This document shows, piece after piece, positions 1-11,849 of a stretch of 64,000 nt of DNA. The DNA is from Carettochelys insculpta (Eukaryota > Chordata > Testudines > Carettochelyidae), in assembly GCF_033958435.1 (NCBI RefSeq), contig NC_134139.1, positions 205,451,501 to 205,515,500 on the forward strand. Reading direction: 5' to 3'. The position numbers and the translations under genes are program-made. Numbering within the stretch: the stretch's first letter is position 1; each line of letters begins with the position of its first letter. The notes under the pieces were generated by a model. The model was not told the origin of the DNA. It ran no database searches and worked only from the letters and a program-made list of their open reading frames with translations.

Positions 1-596
1 CCTAGAGGGCACTTTGAGGACAGTTGTATTTGGGGCAAGAGGGAAAGGGTCCCTAAGTAAGGAGATGTGGGAAGCAGAGTTTGTGCCTTGTGATTTATAT
101 CTCTTGAATATTTGGACATCTGCTTCTTGGGGTTTCAGTTCAGTTTGGAGTAGATAAGAAAGAAAATAAAAAAAAAATAAAAGAATGGTACTGTTTTAAG
201 GTTCAGCCTGCTTCTGGTTACCTGGAGACTTTTATTTCTAAGCCATATGTGTTTGTATCACATAGGGATTGATTCTAAAAAACTCTACTCACAGGAGTAG
301 CCCTGTGCGTGGAACCACTATCTTCAGAGGGGATTATTTGTGTGACAATGAAATGTTCCTGGTAGTTGGAGTATACAGAGTTGGGTCCTTACATTGTAAC
401 ATTTAGTGTAGCATTATAAGCTACAGGCTGGAACATATCAATGTTCAATGCATTAGGTCTTTTTTCAATGTGTGCTGTTCAATCCATGTGCTCACTGATG
501 AGAATGCCAGCTGTGCTCCTGGTTTTCTGATGCAAACTGCATCCTAATAACTAGGTTATATTTTACATCAGGAAAAACACCACCACAGCTGGCAAA
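1..596. other. Intronic sequence without a recognised element
   Basis: AT-rich sequence with no coding signal. I recognise no repeat family here, apart from a short A-rich run near 165-185. Confidence 0.4.
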
Positions 597-792
597 AGTG
601 TTCCCTCTAATTTTTGACATCCATTGGTGAAATAAATTTTGTTATGTGCACCAAGGCATGCCTAGATATGTACTACCCAGAAAAACGCATGCTGCCCACT
701 CTGAGTGGCTGTGGGCACTCTGCTAATCAGCTGTCCAGCATTTGAATCTCTTCCAAGCAGCTGTCCAAGCACTCAGCTTACAGGGAACACTG
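597..792. mobile_element. Small hAT-like MITE
   Basis: The two ends are inverted: AGTGTTCCCTCTAA at the left and CAGGGAACACTG at the right. This CAGTGTTCCC-type end is typical of hAT/Charlie-like non-autonomous elements. I could not see a convincing 8-bp target duplication. Confidence 0.4.
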
Positions 793-1034
793 GTTGTCAA
801 CAGTTGGCAGTCTCAGTGGTGAGCTCATGGATTAAATAGCATAGTAGTAGTGCTCGTAGTGTTCTGCCTAAGACACTTCCAGGAAGATCGACCCAGTCAG
901 GGTCGATCTTCCAGTGTTCGATTTCATTTGGCTTTACCAGACGCATGAAATCAATCTGTCTGGGGTTGGGAGTCAATCCCTGTACTCCTCACTATCGTGA
1001 GGAACAGTGTTTTTTTTTTTTATATCCATGACCA

Positions 1035-1112
1035 GCATCTGATTAAGTCAGTCTTTGCTCACGAAAGCTCATGCTCAAAACTTTTCTGTTAGTCTATAAG
1101 GTGCCACAGGAC
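1035..1112 (+). repeat. PLE tail, family A, with hammerhead-like core
   Basis: The segment reads GCATCTGATTAAG, then an imperfect stem, then CACGAAAGCTCATGC, followed by the tail common to the family (TTAGTCTATAAGGTGCCACA). It is a diverged copy of the repeats at 18282, 54058 and 62355. Confidence 0.75.
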
Positions 1113-1258
1113 CCTTCGCTGCTGTTACAGTGCTTTTTTTTGTGCCAGTACGTGCCAGTACTGAGTACCAGCATCTCAGCAGCCCCAGCTATGGGACTGG
1201 CTCAGGGTGAGAGTTGGGGGAGCCATCTCAAGACCAGCTCCTCTTTTTTTTCTTTTAC

Positions 1259-1281
1259 TGAAAAAAAAAAAAAAAAAAAAA
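1259..1281 (+). repeat. Poly-A run
   Basis: About 22 consecutive A residues within the interrupted MITE. It may be the tail of a small retroposed sequence covering about 1113-1281. Confidence 0.8.
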
Positions 1282-1453
1282 GCACTGGCAAGGAATATGG
1301 GAGGTCAATTGAATAAATGCTCCCATCAGCCTTCCTTAGTGAAGACAGTCACGTAAGTCAATTTCTGATATGCCGATTCTAGCTGCACAATTGCTGTAGC
1401 TAGAATTGTGTCTCTGAAATCGACTTTCATGTCTACTGTAGACCTGGCCCAAG

Positions 1454-1904
1454 TTAGGGTTGTGGTATGTTGACAGAGAAATGTGGGAAAGTTTATATTG
1501 TCACTGTCTCAGTTGTACCTGTTCTGTGTATAAATTCAGAACTTCTATAGCAGCAGTTTCCCAAGCTGCACTGGTGATGTACAAGTGGTCACATGATGCT
1601 GACCTTTTTTCTTCTGTCTAGCAGCCAAATAACATCGAAGAATTACGAAAATGCTTTATTTTGTCAGCACTTGCTGTGGTTGTCCCATGGTATAACAAGA
1701 CTGCAAGCAGTGGTGAACCTGGTTTCCAAAACATCACATGGAAGGGGTAGTATCCAGAAGATGCTCTTTGTAGCTCAGAAACTTTGGCCTAGCAGTTTTC
1801 ACATCTTTACATTTAAACGTCAGATACCATTTTTGTTCAAGTTAGCAGAAACCTTTTCCTCATTCGTTGAGTGTCTGAGAGTTTCCAGGCAGCTTCCGAC
1901 AGTG
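1454..1904. other. Intronic sequence without a recognised element
   Basis: The 110-codon open frame here has no family signature and I do not regard it as a gene. Confidence 0.4.
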
Positions 1905-3150
1905 CATAGAATCACAGAAATATAGAGCTGGAGGGGGTTTCAGGTTGTCATTGAGTCCATTGTCTTGCACTGAGCCAAGAGCAAATACACCTTGGCCATC
2001 CCTGCTACTCATTTGTATAAGAAAATCTCCAATGATGGGGATTCCACAACCTTTCTTGGTAACTTCTTCCAGTTCTTAACTATCTTTAGAATTAGATATT
2101 AGGGAAAAAAATTCTAACCTTTGTCTCCCTTGTTGCAGAATAAGCTGTTTACTTCTTGTCCATTTTGAGATCTATCAGTTAGGTGGTTTCTAAGCCATGT
2201 AATGTGTGCCGTGTTAACTTTATATCTTGCTAGGTTTTTAATGTAATCTCATGAAGACGAAATCAAAGGCCTTACAGAAGTTTAGGTGTATTGCATGAAC
2301 TCTATTACTTTTATCAGCCAAACTTGTAATTCATCAAAAAAGTACTGTTAGTTTGACAGGATCTGTTTTCTGTAAACCATTGCTAACTGGCACTAATTAA
2401 ATTATCTTCCTTTAATGCTTTAGTAATCACATCTCATAGTAGGTACTCTTGTCTGGGTCAAGGTCAGATTGGTAGGTGGGTCAGATAGACAGACCTGGGT
2501 CATTTCCTTCACCCGTTTAAAATATTGGCACAGCATTAGCTTTCTTCCACTCTTTGGGATCTTTCCTGGTGATCGAAGACTTACAGAAGAATCAAATTAA
2601 TGGTCTGGCAAACTCCTCACTCAGTTCTTTTAAAATTCTAGGGTGCAAGTTTTTTGGATCTGCTGATTTGAAAGTATCTACCTTTAAAAGCTTCAGTTAA
2701 ATGTCTTCCTGAGATATTAGTGGAATGGAAATAAAATTGGCATATAATATTACTAACTCATCTCTTTCTTTTCCCTCAAATGCACAGCAGAAATGTTTAC
2801 TGAGTACTTCTCCCTTTCTTGCATCATTGTTGATAATTCTGTCATTTCCATCTACTAGTGGATCATTACCATTGTTAGGACTATTTTGTTCCTTATGTAT
2901 TTACAATGACTCCTTCTTAACTCTGCTGGCCAGAGAGTTATCCTGGTATCCCTTTGATTCCTTTCTCAGTTTTCTACAGTTCCTAGCTTTTCATTTATGT
3001 TCATGACAATCGACTTCCCTTTTTTTTGATTTGTTTTTATTTTATTGCATTCAGTGACCCCGCGAAATCATTTGTGTGTGTGAAACCAGTATGAGGTCTT
3101 TCTTGATTGTGGCTTTTTGGGCATCTCTTAAAAAGTTGTCAAAAGTTGTC
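1905..3150 (-). mobile_element. Old CR1/L3-like LINE, 3' and reverse-transcriptase part
   Basis: The left end, ATAGAATCACAGAAATATAG, is the minus-strand 3' terminus typical of CR1-group LINEs. Minus-strand translation of about 2500-2690 gives a decayed RT segment containing LHPRILKELSEEFARPL and PKEWKKANAVPIF, which matches the RT start of CR1/L3-type LINEs. Many stops and frameshifts show it is an old fossil. The RTE-like LINE at 3151-6920 interrupts it, and it appears to resume beyond 6929. Confidence 0.7.
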
Positions 3151-3743
3151 CCACTGCCTTGTGGGTTATCCTGGGAAGGAGCAAGGCTAAGGGAGTAAAC
3201 CCTGAAAGAAAATCCGGAGGGGAGTCCTAAGGTGGTTCTGTGCCAACTTCTGGCATTGACCCGACAACTCCTGCAGCTGAGCTGGTACCAGACATAGAGG
3301 TTATCCTCTCCTTTGGACTATATCAGTAAAGCCGAGAGGGGGACACTGGCATCTGGGCAGCCCAGGGTCCCAGAAAATTGCCCAGACTCGCGCCTGGAGA
3401 GGTACTCCAGCATCGCTTAACAGCGTTGAACCAACACAGGAGGTAACAGATACCGGTTATAAGCTCTTGCTCGATTGGCGTAGAGAATGAGCGCCGGGGT
3501 TGCCTTCAATGGTGGGAGAGATCATCGCATCTCACTGGACAGTCACCGCCCGCTTCAAGCTGGGCAGCCCCCAGACAGAAGGGTACTGTCCCGCCACAGT
3601 TCACCTGCCTCACTGGGTGGGTGAGGCTTAAGGTTCCCAAACCTGACAAGTGACTGAAATTTGAGCACCAGGCAAACCAATAAGAAAATCAACAAGAAAA
3701 GCAAACCATCAAAGTTTGCAGCTTGCTTGCTGGAATCTGCGGA

Positions 3744-4380
3744 CCATGCTGACCGGTTTGACTGAAGATCTTCAGGACATCAGCAACACCCGAAAGACCG
3801 CTGTCATCAATGAGGAACCGAAGAGGCTCCAAGTTTACATTGCTGCTCTGCAAGAGACGTGACTCGCAGATTCGGGATCTCTAAAGGAAAAAGTCCACAC
3901 CTTTTTCTGGCAGGGTAAAGCCCAAGATGAATCCAGGGAGCATGGTGTTGGCTTCGCCATCAGAAACACCCTTCTACAAATGGTGAAATTAGTCATGGGC
4001 GGATCAGAAAGACTCCTTCAGGTCATACTTCAAACTTGCGCTGGTCCTGTCCACCTGATCAGCGCTTACGCTCCAACCCTGTACACTGCACCAGAAGTAA
4101 AAGACAAGTTCTATGATGTGCTTAGTGCTGCCATAGCACAAATACCTGCTCACAAACAACTGTACATTTTGGGTGACTTCAATACAAGAGTCGGAACCGA
4201 TTGTGACTCGTGGCCTCCCTGCTTAGGCCACTTCGGTGTGGGAAAAATGAAGGAAACGGACAGCGTCTTCTTGAACTTTGCATGTACCACAATCTGTGCA
4301 TCACAAACACATTTTTCCAAACCAAGCCACAGCACAGAGTGTCATGGAGACACCCACACTTGAAACACTGGCATCAACTA
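3744..4380 (+). pseudogene. APE-type endonuclease domain of LINE copy 1, broken
   Basis: Translation begins MLTGLTEDLQDISNTRK, matching the start used in the second copy. The endonuclease motifs AALQET, SAYAPTLY and LGDFNTRVG are visible. A TGA directly after AALQET (about 3859) and a frameshift near 4265 break the frame. In the family this domain nicks target DNA to prime reverse transcription. This copy cannot make an intact protein. Automated pipelines often label such frames craniofacial development protein 2-like, which would be misleading here. Confidence 0.8.
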
Positions 4381-6168
4381 GACGTGGTAACCTCAAAAAC
4401 TTCCTTCTGACACGCAGCTATCATAGTGCCGACTGCAATACAGATCACTCGCTAGTTTGCTCCAAACTCAAGGGCAGACCCAAGAAGCTGTACTACTCTA
4501 AACCAACTGGAAGGCCCTGCATTGATGCCAGAAAGACAGCAAACTCAGAGAGAGCCAAAAAGTTCAGAGACACCCTCGAGGAGAACCTGTGCAGCAGCCC
4601 GGGGGGCGGGGCCAATCTGACATCCAGATGGCAGCATTTGAGGGATACAATTTACAACACAGCCTGGTCGGTGTTTGGAAGAAGAGCTAGAAACACAAAT
4701 GACTGGCTCAAAGCTAACTCCGATGAGATGATTCCAACCATCAAAAAGAAGCACGTTGCACTCCTGGAGTACAAACGCTCACTGAGACAGAGTACCCTGC
4801 AAGCACTCAGAGCAGCCAGAAAAACAGTACAGCAGACAGCCAGGTGCTGTGCCAACAACCACTGGCTCCAGCTATGCAGCAGCATCCAGACCAGTGCTGA
4901 CTCTAGTAATCTCAGGGGAACGTACGAGGGCATCAAGAAGGTATTAGGACCCACCCAGAACAAGATGGCACCTCTGAAATCCAAATCTTGTGAAGTCATC
5001 ACTGACAAAGCCAAACAGATGAAGTGCTGGGTCGAGCACTACTCTGAGCTGTACTCGCGTGAGAACATTGTGGTTGATACAGCCCTCGATGCCGTCAAGC
5101 TCCTACCAGTAATGGACGAACTGGATCAGAAACCAACTGTGGACAAACTGAAGAAAGCCATCGACAGCATTGTGGTAGGAGAGGCCCCAGGACAGGATGG
5201 TATACCACCAGAAGTAATCAAGTGTGCCACAGACACCCTCCTGGAACCCCTACATGAGCTACTGTGCCTGTGCTGGAAAGAGGGAGAGGTTCCACAGAAT
5301 ATGCGCGACGCTAACATTGTAGCCTTGTATAAGAACAAAGGAGACAGAAGCAACTGCAACAATTACCGTGGAATCTCCCTCCTACGCATCGCTGGTAAAC
5401 TGTTCGCTCGCGTCATCCTTGGCAGACTCCAGAAGATTGCTGAAAGGGTGTATCCCGAATCACAGTGTGGATTCCGCACAGAGAGATCTTCCTCTGACAT
5501 GGTTGTCTCTGAGGCAGCTGCAGGAGAAATGCAGGGAGCAGAGGAAGCCACTCTATATTGCCTTCATCGACCTGACCAAGGCCTTTGACTTGGTCAGCAG
5601 GGATGGTCTGTTCAAACTGCTCCACAAGATAGGTTGTCCCCCACAATTACTGAAGATGATCCAGTCTTTCCATGAAGACATGAGAGGAACCATCCAATAT
5701 GATGGCACATTATTGGATGTTTTCAGCATCAGGACCGGCGTCAAACAAGGATGCGTCCTTCCTCCGACGTTGTTCGGGATCTTCTTCACGCTCCTCCTGA
5801 AGCATGCCTTTGGATCTTCAACAGAGGCCATCATTTTGCACACAAGATCTGATGGGAAACTGTTTAATCTTGCAAGGCTGAAAGCTAAATCTCAGGTGCG
5901 AGAAGTCCTCATCAGAGATATGCTGTTTTCAGATGACACTGCTGTAGTGTCACACACAGAAGACCAGCTTCAGAAACTGCTGGATCGGTTCTCCAAAGTG
6001 TGCAAGGACTTCGGGCTTTCCATCAGCCTAAAGAAGACAAACGGACTTGCTCAGGACGTTGCTGAACCTCCATCAATCAGCACTGACAACTATTCGTTAG
6101 AGGTCGTCCACGAGTTCGTTTACCTTGGGTCCACCATCACTGACACCCTGTCATTGGAGACTGATTAA
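4381..6168 (+). pseudogene. Reverse transcriptase domain of LINE copy 1, broken
   Basis: A linker with RWQHLRDTIYNTAWSVFGRR is followed by RT blocks: NIVALYKNKGDRSNCNNYRG, LYIAFIDLTKAFDLVSRDGL (motif A), GVKQGCVLPPTLFGIFF (motif B) and MLFSDDTAVVSHT (motif C, FSDD instead of the FADD of the other copy). Frameshifts occur near 5500, and a TAA ends the open frame near 6166, where the second copy continues. The unoccupied site that corresponds to the MITE insertion in copy 2 lies at 4764-4766 (CTG). Confidence 0.85.
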
Positions 6169-6847
6169 ATAGGAGGATCAGAAAAGTGGCCACAACTCTG
6201 TCCAGAGTCAGTAAGAGAGTGTGGAATAGCATCTAGTTGTACACCCACACCAAAATGCAATTCTACAGAGCCTGCATCCTCAGCACCCTCCTTTATGGCA
6301 GCGAGACTTGGACCCTGTATGCCCGCCAGGAAAAGAGGCTGAACGTCTTCCACTTGCGCTGCCTCAGGCGCATCCTTGGAATATTGTGGATGGAGAGAGT
6401 GTCCAGCACCGCTGTCCTTGAGCAAGCTGGAATCCCAACCATGCACACCCTCCTCAGGCAGTGGCGGCTCTGCTGGCTTGGCCACGCCCACAGGATGAAT
6501 GATGGAAGAATCCCAAAAGACATCCTGTGTGGCGAGCTAGCCTCTGGCAAAAGACCTCCCGGGTGCCCCCATTTGCGCTACAAAGATGTTTGCAAGAGGG
6601 ACCTGAGGGAAGCAGACATCGAGCTGGACAGCTGGGAGGAGCTGGCAGACGATCGCAGCAGATGGAGGCAGGAACTGCACAAGGGCCTTCAGAAGGGTGA
6701 GATGAGGATCAGACAGCTAGCAGAGGGGAAGCAAGCCCACAGAAAACACAGTAAGGACCTGCAGACACCCATCACATATGCAAGAGGTGCAGCAAGGACT
6801 GTCATTCTCATGTGGGCCTTCACAGTCACAGTCAACGCTGCAAATGA
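6169..6847 (+). pseudogene. C-terminal region of LINE copy 1 with a zinc-finger-like module
   Basis: The block CRRILGILWMERVS ... WRLCWLGHAHRMNDGRIPK ... RYKDVCKRDLREADIELDSW is the RTE-type C-terminal region. After a frameshift near 6770 the frame at 6773-6844 reads HICKRCSKDCHSHVGLHSHS and ends RCK-stop. This gives a C-x2-C-x12-H-x3-C pattern, probably a single zinc finger. The same module closes copy 2. Confidence 0.75.
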
Positions 6848-6928
6848 TGATTCCAAATGGAACTACGAAGGGTGCAATCCATAGTGTACGTAGACTGAAG
6901 GATGCCTACTACTACTACTACTTAAAAA

Positions 6929-7255
6929 ATATTCTTAAACAGTTCCCAGACATCATTCATATATAGCATTAAATTCTTCCTCCCAGAAACATAATTGTTT
7001 TCGGTTGTGTGAAATTAGCCCTTTTAAAGCATCATGTATATGTATGCATAAATATACCTGTCTCCCTCACTGGTCTTGACTTTATTTTGTTTGCTTATTA
7101 TAACTGTGATCAAGGTCTGATCACTTGTTCTCCAAGTATCATTAATATTTTTTCAAGAGAAGGTCTAACATTTTTGCAGTATTTAGGTCAGAAATTGCTC
7201 TCTATAATATTTGGAAATTCAAAGGATATTTTACTACTGGGTTCATGAGCACTCC
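6929..7255 (-). mobile_element. Continuation of the old CR1/L3-like LINE
   Basis: AT-rich sequence resuming after the RTE-like insertion. I infer from its position and composition that it is the 5' (endonuclease-side) remnant of the minus-strand LINE at 1905-3150. Translation signals are weak. Confidence 0.4.
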
Positions 7256-9645
7256 AGCATATGGCACTCAGACTGACATACTTGTGGTCATGCAACTTTT
7301 TTTCCCCCTACGCAGTATAAATAGATGTGTAAGAAGCCAGTCATCTTGCTCCCTAGTGTGATTTGGTCATCTTCTTTTGCTCACTAATAGAAAATAATAG
7401 TTGATATTAGCATTCTAATCATGGAAATAATCCCACTAGGTTTCAGTAATATCAAATTTATGCTCACAAGTAAACAATTCCAATTCCTTTGTTTTGTTGC
7501 ACATGCTCCTAGAATGGTGTATAAGCAATTAATTTATCCTTTTCTTGTCCTTTGGTTCCTTGATTCAGTTTGATGTATTAGGCTGATTTAGGAGGTTTAG
7601 TTATGTGTCTGAATTGGCTTTTTAATCATTGGATCCAGCTTCCAAAGGATCTGAATCTATTTATGGCTGCATCCACAGTTGAGAATGGATCTGGGGCTGC
7701 CAAATGAGGATCCTGGCCAAGCATGGATATGATAACCACAGTACCTAGAGCTGGATTTGTAACAAGGCACAGCTGCAACAAATACATAAATAAGTAAATA
7801 AATAATCTGGATGTAATAACTGAGTACAGACCTGTAAATGATGAATATTGATCTAGATCCAGAGCCAGAAACTGGCAGCCAGACAAGTATCTAGGGCCAG
7901 AGTCTGGATTCATCATTGGGAAACAAACATGGAGGACTTCCAACCAAGCTTGATTGCCAGGAAGGGATTAGACTGCTGAGATTCAGACAGAATGAGAATC
8001 AGGAACCTTTGAGTATTGAGACTCTCTTGCATAAGTGTTCTGCAGCCTTATAACCCTGTATCCACCTATACTGAAGGAATCCAGTTTTACAGTTCTAGCA
8101 CAGTAATATTTATAGGGGTTGATGCTGTGGGGGCAGCATTCCAGGCCCCAGCTGGTCCCTGGGCAGCAAGATCCTGCACACCACAGGGGTTGGAGTGGGC
8201 AGGGCCCCAAGGTAATATCCCTCTGTCCTAATGTGATCAGGTGGAAGCGGCTGCTGCTGCTGCTGGATGCTATTGCTCATGAGCCCCCAGCGGCAGCAGT
8301 GCATGATGCAAGTCTTTTCCCATTCCTCCATCCCTCACCCCTGTTGACACTCTCACCCTGCCCCTCTGATGTCTCTTCCCCCCAGTCTCTGCTCTGGTGT
8401 TGCCAACGTCTTCCCTGCAAGACTCTACCCACCTTGCTCATCTGTGCTTCCTCCTCTCTCCTCTCCAGGTAGCTTGCTGTGTGGATGCAAATAAAATCCA
8501 GACTGCAGATTGGATAAAGAATTGACCCTGGTGGATGCAGATCGAATGCAGATCCACACTATTGTAGCACTCAGGGCTCTACTTAGAAGTCAGTTCAGCT
8601 CATTCCAGAATTGTCAGTTCCTCTGTTTCTGGGTAGGTTCTTCTGAGGTTCTCTTGGCCTCCCAGGCTATCCCTAACTGCTGAGTAGGTTAGTGGAAATT
8701 CATCCATGCAGGATGGGTTTGTGGTCATATAATTGAACGGCTCATATGCTGATCAGAAGTTCCTTGGAAGTATGAGGGTACTTGCTATTGATTCTGCAGT
8801 TGGATGCAAAGATTTTGCTGCTATGTAGTTGCTCTTAGACAAAGAGGTCCTACTGCTTGAGGATGTGTTGGATCCTCCAAAGGAACTGCTTATATGCCTC
8901 AGCCTTTTCTTGTATCCCAAAAGCAAAAAAGGAAAAATGCCTGGAATTCTTTATCTTCTTGAAGGAATCACTAGATGCATTGCCAAGACTACAGAGAAGG
9001 TGCAGATTTTGAATACAGATAAAAATTTGGATTTTGATAGCTGTTTTAGTGGATATGAGACGCACTCTGATATCAGCAGCATCCATCGTCATAAACACAC
9101 TGACAGTTTTTTTGTGTGTGTCTCACCACTTGTAAGAGGAAATTTATTAACATTCTTGGGCCCAGGGCTACTGACCACTAGTTGTAATTAGCTCCTGAAC
9201 CAAGAAGGAGAATTTTCAAGTCCAATTCTATAGTGGAGCCATTTCAGGGTACACACTGTCTGGGACTGGACAGAGCCATTGATAGCTCTCCCCAACCCCA
9301 TATAGGTAAAGAGAAACACCTAGGAGTTTTCAATATTAGCTTTACCAAGCCTGTCTTGGATCCAGAAGAGCACTGACGTCCCATGGGGGCAGTTAGCACA
9401 TCATTTTAGAAGGTCGTAGTAAACCCAGCATAGATTCCTCCCACCTTGGAAGAAAATCACATTTAAGGGTTGAGACATCCATTACATATACTTTATGATG
9501 CATGCGGTTTGTTTCTGTGCAGCATAGAAACTGTGTAGCTTTGCTAATACAAGATTAAGAGTGACTTGAACTCAGTCTATATATACCTACACAGGGAAAA
9601 TAAATTTGATAATAGAAGACACTTCAGTCTCATGGATGAGACTAT
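7256..9645. other. Intronic sequence, no recognised gene
   Basis: Contains AAATAAATAAGT-type simple sequence near 7780-7805, a CTG-rich patch near 8249-8265 (GCTGCTGCTGCTGCTG) and GGATGCAGAT direct repeats near 8480-8560. Open frames of 117-120 codons here show no family signature. Confidence 0.4.
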
Positions 9646-9912
9646 ACCAAGATCCTCTGACTAGAAATTGAAGTCAGACAAATTCAGACTGGAAATGAAA
9701 CACAAGTTTTAATGGTGAGAGTAATTAACCATTGGAACAACTTGTTAAAGGCTGTGGTTTATTCTCCCTCACTGATGATTTAAAAATTAATATTGGATAT
9801 TTGTCAAAAAGATAAGCTGTAGTTCAAACAAGAATCACTTCAAGGAAGTCCTAGGATCCATTTTGTACAGGTCACAGATGATCTTGGCCTCTATGGCCTT
9901 ATCTATGAATCT
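9646..9912 (+). mobile_element. CR1-group LINE 3' end fragment
   Basis: The order of features is that of a CR1 C-terminus and 3' UTR: an AATTAACCATTGGAACAAC segment, a TCACTGATGATTTAAAAA segment, then GATCTTGGCCTCTATGGCCT just before the end. It is diverged and carries no open frame. Confidence 0.6.
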
Positions 9913-10547
9913 GAGCTACCTTTGGAACTTCATATTCATCTCTGGATTCCAGACAGACAGCTCTGTCTAAGTTGTAGAAGAGTTCCAGAGGTTCTCCCTT
10001 TTTTGTCCTAGGGTTGCATCAACCTGCTAGCAGCAAACATTATCAGACATACAATCTCAAAAGAATCACTTTATAGCTGCACACATCGGTCTCTTTGCAC
10101 ATACCTCTGGTTGGAATCAAGGAGGACCTCTGTAAATACAACATCACTTATAACTGCAGTGTTTCATTAAGTGCATGGCTATGATGACTGTTCTGAGTGT
10201 TTGGGTTTCTGCTGGTATATAGACTTGGCTCTGAGATCCCAGATCATTCTTCCCTAACTGTTTGAACACACAAGGGTACAGTCATACCCACTTACAAGCT
10301 GCATTGTGGCAGAACAAATGCAAAGCATTCCACATTTGGCATTGGGTGTTGAGAGCCTCGTAACACATCGTACTGAAGCATGCAAACTGTGGTTATGATT
10401 GTGTCACACCAAATCATTGAGAAAGGAAAAGAATGACCTGAGAATTCATAAACAAATCAGAGTAGGAACATGGTGTCATGACTCCCCATGCTTTATGAAA
10501 ATTGGCTTATGAATATTAATATGTATAACTTGAAAACGCTTTAGGCA

Positions 10548-10610
10548 AAATGACAAGTATCAGAGGGGTAGCTGCATTAGTGTGTATCTGCAAAAACAAG
10601 AAAAATGTAA
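10548..10610 (-). repeat. PLE tail end fragment
   Basis: AGAGGGGTAGCTGCATTAGT followed by GTATCTGCAAAAACAAGAA is the terminal part of a PLE tail on the minus strand. Confidence 0.5.
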
Positions 10611-11250
10611 GAATCACTTGCCTAAACGTTAGTTACCAATTCACTAAAACTCTGAATAAAAATGTTGCCCCTATTGTTGATAACTTGAATGTGAAAGCGG
10701 AAGCTTTAAGTTTTCCTAAAGAGGTAACTGAAAGAGATGATCTGGGCTCACAGAATGAGAGAGGGAAGCATTTAATTGAATTGTGCTATTCCACACTATG
10801 TTTAAGCATGAAAGTGTTTGCGCTGGCAGAAAAATGATTCAGAATGCAAGGGAAAGGCTCAGAGATGGAAGAATATAAGAGAACATAAGGAACTGAGCAG
10901 AGAGATTGCAAAGTGGAATTGATAAAACCCAAGCAAACATAATTGCAAAATGTATGGCGCTTGAGAATTATGAAGGGGAACAGTACAAAAGTTATACTCA
11001 TGGTGGTCAGAGATCTTACCAAAAGGTTTTCCCTGTAATCAAGCATAAAATCGTGATGGCAGAGGTTTCACAAAGGGTAATATTAAACATAGGTGGAGAC
11101 ATGACTGGTCCATTCTAAAAGCTTCACCACTTCTAATACATGAAAGATTATGGGCTGGACCCATGAATCCTGTGAGAGAAAGTGATATATGCTATTCTGA
11201 AAATGAAGCATGTGAAAGCACCAGGGATACATAATATACCTGTAGAAATT

Positions 11251-11420
11251 AAAGACTAACAAAATAATTTATTAGGTGGTGAGCTGCTATGGTCTGAAGA
11301 AGTGGGTCTGTCTCACGAAAGCTCACCACCTAATAAATTATTTTGTTAGTCTTTAAAGTGCTACTGGACTGCCTTTTTGTTTTGATAGAATATAGACTAA
11401 CATGGCTATCTCTCTGTTAC
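11251..11420 (+). repeat. PLE tail, family B, as a perfect 34-bp hairpin
   Basis: A 34-nt arm at 11251-11284 is the exact inverse of 11321-11354. The loop holds the hammerhead-like core. The right side runs on into the usual tail (AGTGCTACTGGACTGC, TTTTGATAGAATATAGACTA, CTCTCTGTTAC). The left arm stops at the arm end, so this is a truncated head-to-head pair. Confidence 0.8.
11290..11328 (+). ncRNA. Hammerhead-ribozyme-like motif (family B, best copy)
   Basis: It reads TGGT, CTGAAGA, A, GTGGG-TCTGT-CTCAC, GAAA, GCTC, ACCA. This matches the hammerhead core CUGANGA ... GAAA with a 5-bp stem II (one G-U pair). TGGT and ACCA would pair as stem I. AGCU after the GAA is self-complementary, as expected of hammerheads that act as dimers. 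The extra A between CUGANGA and stem II departs from the canonical form, so catalytic activity is uncertain. Confidence 0.5.
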
Positions 11421-11849
11421 TGATGAAATTAAGTGATTGTCAAATGCTGTACATGATTTTACGCAAAAAACTGAAGTGACTGGAAATTGGCTGGAGGACA
11501 AAGGGAATTTTTCTGCCTGTATCAAAGAGTGGAAGTGTGGCGTGTGGTGACTATCCTGTCATCTTCTGATAGTGATAATCTAGGAACATATGAAACAAAG
11601 GATAGAAGGAGAACTACTCCCACAATCTGATTTCAAAAAGGGCCAAGGCATTTGCAACTAAATCACAAATACCCTTCACATCTCTGAAAAATGCAGGGAG
11701 TACTATCATCCATCAGCCATGTGCTTTAGTGTCTACTCAGAAGTGTTTGATTCTGTCAGAACAGTCGGTGGAGAATAATGGACGGTATGGGGATTCCAAA
11801 GCATTTTACTGAGCTCATCGCAAGTCTCTACAACTAACGACAGACCACG

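Larger units (their letters stand above)
848..1453 (-). mobile_element. TCGA-containing MITE with inserted PLE tail
   Basis: The right end, read on the minus strand, begins GGGCCAGGTCTACAGTAG, related to the GGCTATGTCTACACT ends found repeatedly in this window. The left part holds an inverted GATCGACCC/GGGTCGATC hairpin at about 885-912. The interior (about 1010-1290) is interrupted by T-rich sequence, a PLE tail and a poly-A run. Borders are approximate. Confidence 0.4.
3151..6920 (+). mobile_element. RTE-like non-LTR retrotransposon, near full length, decayed (copy 1)
   Basis: The element runs from CCACTGCCTTGTGGGTTATC to a (CTA)n tail. The second copy at 23849-28285 starts and ends at the same points, so about 3.7 kb appears to be the whole element. 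A leader of roughly 600 bp precedes a single ORF with an APE-type endonuclease, RT and a C-terminal zinc-finger-like module. The layout and the C-terminal W-LGH-HRM-RIPKDIL block resemble the RTE/RTE-X group; the exact clade needs a tree. CTTAAAAA flanks it at 3127-3134 and 6921-6928, a possible target duplication, although a 16-bp duplicated stretch (AAAAGTTGTC twice) lies between the left one and the element start. It has several stops and frameshifts. Confidence 0.85.

Noticed and set aside
1071..1316. 81-codon frame over a poly-A run
   Set aside because: It is composed of a PLE tail, an unclassified repeat and the poly-A run (a lysine string), with no protein signature.
4545..5843. Several minus-strand frames of 60-120 codons opposite the LINE at 3151-6920
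   Set aside because: They lie fully antisense to recognised LINE coding sequence and have no family signature.
11251..11420. Palindromic repeats as a CRISPR-like array or a bidirectional terminator
   Set aside because: The genome is vertebrate, there is no spacer periodicity, and the arms match PLE tails.
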